From NCBI GenBank assembly GCA_002490525.1, contig DKUE01000032.1, positions 1 through 34,527 on the forward strand: DNA of 34,527 bases. The letters run 5' to 3'. The notes below the pieces were generated by a model. That model was not told the DNA's origin. It saw nothing but the letters and a program-made list of their open reading frames with translations, and ran no database searches. This DNA comes from Ruminococcaceae bacterium UBA7212 (GTDB lineage Bacteria > Bacillota > Clostridia > Oscillospirales > Acutalibacteraceae). Shown in pieces: positions 32,124-34,527 of the stretch (positions are counted from its first letter, which is position 1; each line of letters begins with the position of its first letter). Position numbers and translations under genes: made by a program.

Positions 32124-33491
32124 ATGGAAGAAAAACAGAATTGGGATGTAATCATCGTCGGTGCAGGGCTTGCAGGGCTTTCGTGTGCGCACGCACTTGC
32201 CGTGCACGGCAAACGGGTATTGGTTTTAGAAACGCACGAATATGCAGGCGGCAGAACCTCTTCCTTTTATGATGACGGCATGCCTGTTGAATCGGGACTG
32301 CATCGGTATATCGGCTATTATTCCGCACTGCCGCGGTTGTTAAGGGACTGCGGCGTATACTTAAACGACATGGTCACTTGGGAAGAAAAGGCGGATATAC
32401 TGATTCAAAATGAAAATAAAAAAATGGTTTTAGGGCTTGCACCCGTGTTTGCGCCGATGAAAACTTTACGCGGCGTGTTCGGCAATCGGGATTGTCTTTC
32501 TGCGCGCGAAAAACTGTCTCTACTGCCGTTTTTTCTGTGCGGATTTTTAAGTTACCCGTTTTCTCTGCGGCTGGATAAATACTCCGTTACGGAATATGCC
32601 AATCGGCACCGTGTTGCACCGCGCGCACAGCGCTTGATTTTAGAACCGCTGAGCAGCGGAATTTTCTTTTTGCCGCCTGAAAATTATTCGGCGTACGCCT
32701 TTTTCGGCTTATTTGCACCCGCCATTCCTAAGTTCCCCAAAATGCGTATCGGTGCGTATCTCGGTGGAATGACCGAGGTGATGTGTAATCCGATTGCGGA
32801 AAAAATTAAAGCCTGCGGCGGTGAATTTCGTTTTTGCGAAACAGTTTCTAAAATTTTACTGCGTGACAACTGTGTGGTCGGAGTGGAGACAACTGTCGGT
32901 AAACAGTATTATGCGCCGAAAACTGTTTTGGCAGTTACCTTACCCGCGGCAAAACAGATATTATCGCCGTTACGGGGCAGAAGAGAACTGGAGAATTTGT
33001 TCCGCCTGCCGTGTATGTCCGCCTGTACTTTGCAAATAGATTTGGACAGACCGGCACTGAAAAAGGATATTACCTGTTTCGGACCGGGTACCGATGCGGT
33101 CAGCTTTGCAGAGCAGTCCCGTACCACTTTCCGCGGCACCGAAGGGCGTTTGTCTGTTATTCTGGGTAATCCATCGGAATACGCAAAAAAAGACCCGCAA
33201 ACTGTTTTACGGGCAGTAACAGAGCAAATGCGTACTTTGGGGGTGCATTTGGACGGGCATATTCTGCGCTTTCGCAAGGTAGCGGAAGGCAACGATTTTT
33301 ATTCGCTCGATAAAGGAAATCAGCATTTGCGTCCATCGCAAAAAACAGGCATTGAGGGGCTTGTACTCGCGGGGGATTATACAAAGACCTCGTCTTTTGC
33401 AACCATGGAGGGCGCGGTTTTGTCCGGTGAGCAGGCGGCAGAGGCATGCGGTGTATCCGCGCATAACTGGTTGCTTCATGAAAAGGGGTAA
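32124..33491 (+). CDS. FAD-dependent oxidoreductase, phytoene desaturase/HpnE-like
   Basis: 455 residues. Dinucleotide-binding motif VIIVGAGLAGLSCAHAL (about 9-25) with the downstream acidic residue VLVLETHEYAGGRTSS (33-48), typical of amine-oxidase/phytoene-desaturase flavoproteins. The C-terminal FAD contact is LVLAGDYTKTSSFATMEGAVLSGEQAA. Overall it most resembles zeta-carotene desaturase/hydroxysqualene-dehydroxylase-like proteins, but no other isoprenoid gene is nearby, so the substrate is unknown. Ribosome site GGCGGA. Confidence 0.85.
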   Translation: MEEKQNWDVIIVGAGLAGLSCAHALAVHGKRVLVLETHEYAGGRTSSFYDDGMPVESGLHRYIGYYSALPRLLRDCGVYLNDMVTWEEKADILIQNENKKMVLGLAPVFAPMKTLRGVFGNRDCLSAREKLSLLPFFLCGFLSYPFSLRLDKYSVTEYANRHRVAPRAQRLILEPLSSGIFFLPPENYSAYAFFGLFAPAIPKFPKMRIGAYLGGMTEVMCNPIAEKIKACGGEFRFCETVSKILLRDNCVVGVETTVGKQYYAPKTVLAVTLPAAKQILSPLRGRRELENLFRLPCMSACTLQIDLDRPALKKDITCFGPGTDAVSFAEQSRTTFRGTEGRLSVILGNPSEYAKKDPQTVLRAVTEQMRTLGVHLDGHILRFRKVAEGNDFYSLDKGNQHLRPSQKTGIEGLVLAGDYTKTSSFATMEGAVLSGEQAAEACGVSAHNWLLHEKG

Positions 33492-33517
33492 CGCAATCAA
33501 ATAAGCGGTGCAGTCTG

Positions 33518-33997
33518 TTATTGTGAAACAGTATTCGTGTCTACCGTGCCGTCATAATCATCATAATAGAAATACCATTTGTCTGCAATTTTTTCTTTGA
33601 TAAAAATATTATTGCCCTCTCCCGTTTCAGCAAATTCATCATAAATCTCTATAGAGCCGTTTATCAAATCATCGGTCGGGCAATACAGAATACCCCAATA
33701 TTGTCCGCCGATCATGCCTTGCGCGTCTATATCAAACTGCACATAGCTTTTTCCATCGGATTGGCGGTAGAAATAGGTAATTTTTTTATAAGTCCTGCTT
33801 CTGTTTGGCTTATCCGAAAGCGTTTCAACGGCGATACGCTGTAAATCGGCTTTATTTCGGTTTAAAAAACGGACCGTCTCTTTTTTTGCCTGTGTGTAAT
33901 CCTTCGGCTGCATTGCGTGAAAACCCAGGAAAAGCAGAAGGACGGCACATGCACATACGGCTATGCCAATCCATAGACGTTTTTTACTTTTCGGCAT
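33518..33997 (-). CDS. Small membrane-anchored hypothetical protein
   Basis: 159 residues from the ATG at 33995-33997, chosen for AAGGGAG 7 nt upstream; an in-frame ATG at 34069 has no ribosome site. KSKKRLW is followed by one membrane helix (IGIAVCACAVLLLFLGFHAM, about 9-28). The outer part is an alpha/beta domain (TYFYRQSDGKSYVQFDIDA...GGQYWGILYCPTDD) ending in DKWYFYYDDYDG. The look is that of a DUF-type lipoprotein-like sensor; I do not recognise it. Convergent with the FAD gene across 26 bp. Confidence 0.72.
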   Translation of the reverse strand: MPKSKKRLWIGIAVCACAVLLLFLGFHAMQPKDYTQAKKETVRFLNRNKADLQRIAVETLSDKPNRSRTYKKITYFYRQSDGKSYVQFDIDAQGMIGGQYWGILYCPTDDLINGSIEIYDEFAETGEGNNIFIKEKIADKWYFYYDDYDGTVDTNTVSQ

Positions 33998-34400
33998 TTT
34001 AGGACTCCCTTGCACTGCGGTGCTGTTACGGATGGTATTTGGTTGGTAAAACATATTTTTTCTTATCATGTTTCGTCTGTAGTCAGATGACGCGCATTTG
34101 AACCCGCCTAAAGCGGTGAAAATCTCATCTGTTTTAGCTTACAGAGCTTTTCAGAAATAGATTTTTCCCTGAATAAGGAAAAAAGCACAGCAATCCTGTC
34201 GGATTGCGAGCATTTTGACGCCATGCAGGGGGATGGATATATCCTGTAAAATCGGGTTCAAATTCGTGCCGTCCGGCTAAGAGCATGTTTATATTACCAT
34301 AAAATAAAATGATATGCAACGGTACCGATTTACGCCGATTTTCTATGTGTACGTCTGTATAGACAGACCTGCAAAACAGATTTCTTAAAAAAAATGCAAA
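33998..34400. other. Gene-free stretch
   Basis: It holds a 10-bp inverted pair TTTGAACCCG (about 34097-34106) and CGGGTTCAAA (about 34251-34260), resembling tRNA T-loop sequence, and small AT-rich hairpins. No convincing gene; a 61-codon open frame (34134-34319, minus) lacks a ribosome site and protein-like character. Confidence 0.4.
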
Positions 34401-34407
34401 TTTACTA

Positions 34408-34436
34408 TTGCAAAATTTGTAATCTTATGCTAATAT
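34408..34436 (+). promoter_or_regulatory. Promoter of the tRNA gene
   Basis: TTGCAA (34408-34413), 17-bp spacer, TAATAT (34431-34436), 42 bp before the tRNA. Confidence 0.7.
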
Positions 34437-34478
34437 ATTCGAGCAGTTTGATTTGACGCTTTCTGCACAACTGTATAT

Positions 34479-34527
34479 CCGGGTGTGGCGCAGCTGGTAG
34501 CGCGCTTGACTGGGGGTCAAGAGGCCG
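34479..34527 (+). tRNA. tRNA-Pro (anticodon GGG), cut by window end
   Basis: Acceptor 5' strand CCGGGTG, D-arm GCGC-AGCTGGTA-GCGC, anticodon stem CTTGA/TCAAG with loop CTGGGGG, giving anticodon GGG. The variable loop has begun (AGGCCG) when the window ends. Confidence 0.9.

Noticed and set aside
34134..34319. 61-codon minus-strand frame near the tRNA
   Set aside because: No ribosome site, no recognisable features and it spans small repeats.

Overview
The window reads as chromosome from an uncultured gut Firmicute of class Clostridia, most likely Oscillospirales/Ruminococcaceae-like. The reasons are consensus sigma-A promoters and strong GGAGG ribosome sites, a cysteine T-box, a LexA-type SOS box before recA, BspA-type leucine-rich repeats with a dockerin, a bile-salt-hydrolase-family enzyme, and glycosidases aimed at host-type glycans (GH29 and GH95 fucosidases, GH2 beta-galactosidase). 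The placement is inferred from gene content; no marker gene was compared.

Layout. 1-1.6 kb: GH29 alpha-L-fucosidase whose start codon appears lost. 1.6-7.4 kb: accessory surface region on the minus strand, with a membrane-anchored cohesin protein carrying six Cys/His repeats (1973-3310) and a 1057-residue LRR protein ending in a dockerin (3653-6826). Each has its own near-perfect promoter and a long leader; the LRR leader looks like a transcription attenuator. Dispersed palindromes flank the block. 7.5-8.8 kb: small XRE regulator with palindromic operators and a choloylglycine-hydrolase-family enzyme. 8.8-11.4 kb: MATE transporter with a terminator in its leader, then two low-GC relics (a broken ORF tail and a 5'-truncated IS3 transposase). 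11.4-19.9 kb: GH95 fucosidase lipoprotein divergent from a short AraC-like regulator across two palindromes, GH2 beta-galactosidase coupled to a GNAT acetyltransferase, AlkD-like DNA glycosylase, and a second GNAT.

20-34.5 kb is mostly housekeeping: rpmB (minus), recA-recX-rimO overlapping head to tail, pgsA, a T-box(Cys)-cysE-cysS-DUF975 unit, an ApgM-family protein with an O-acetylhomoserine sulfhydrylase, a membrane-anchored metallophosphoesterase, a small hypothetical, an FAD-dependent phytoene-desaturase-like oxidoreductase, a small membrane protein, and a tRNA-Pro(GGG) cut by the window end.

The most interesting unexplained signals are RNA-level. (1) A shared element before pgsA (23488-23565) and apgM (27514-27590): a Shine-Dalgarno sequence abuts a long hairpin with compensatory differences, and the start codon lies 11-14 nt beyond it. 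(2) The LRR-dockerin leader (6847-7010): three nested perfect helices starting at the predicted transcription start, then mutually exclusive antiterminator and terminator hairpins. (3) A similar but simpler leader terminator before the MATE gene. The neighbouring cohesin and dockerin genes may form a minimal surface docking system.
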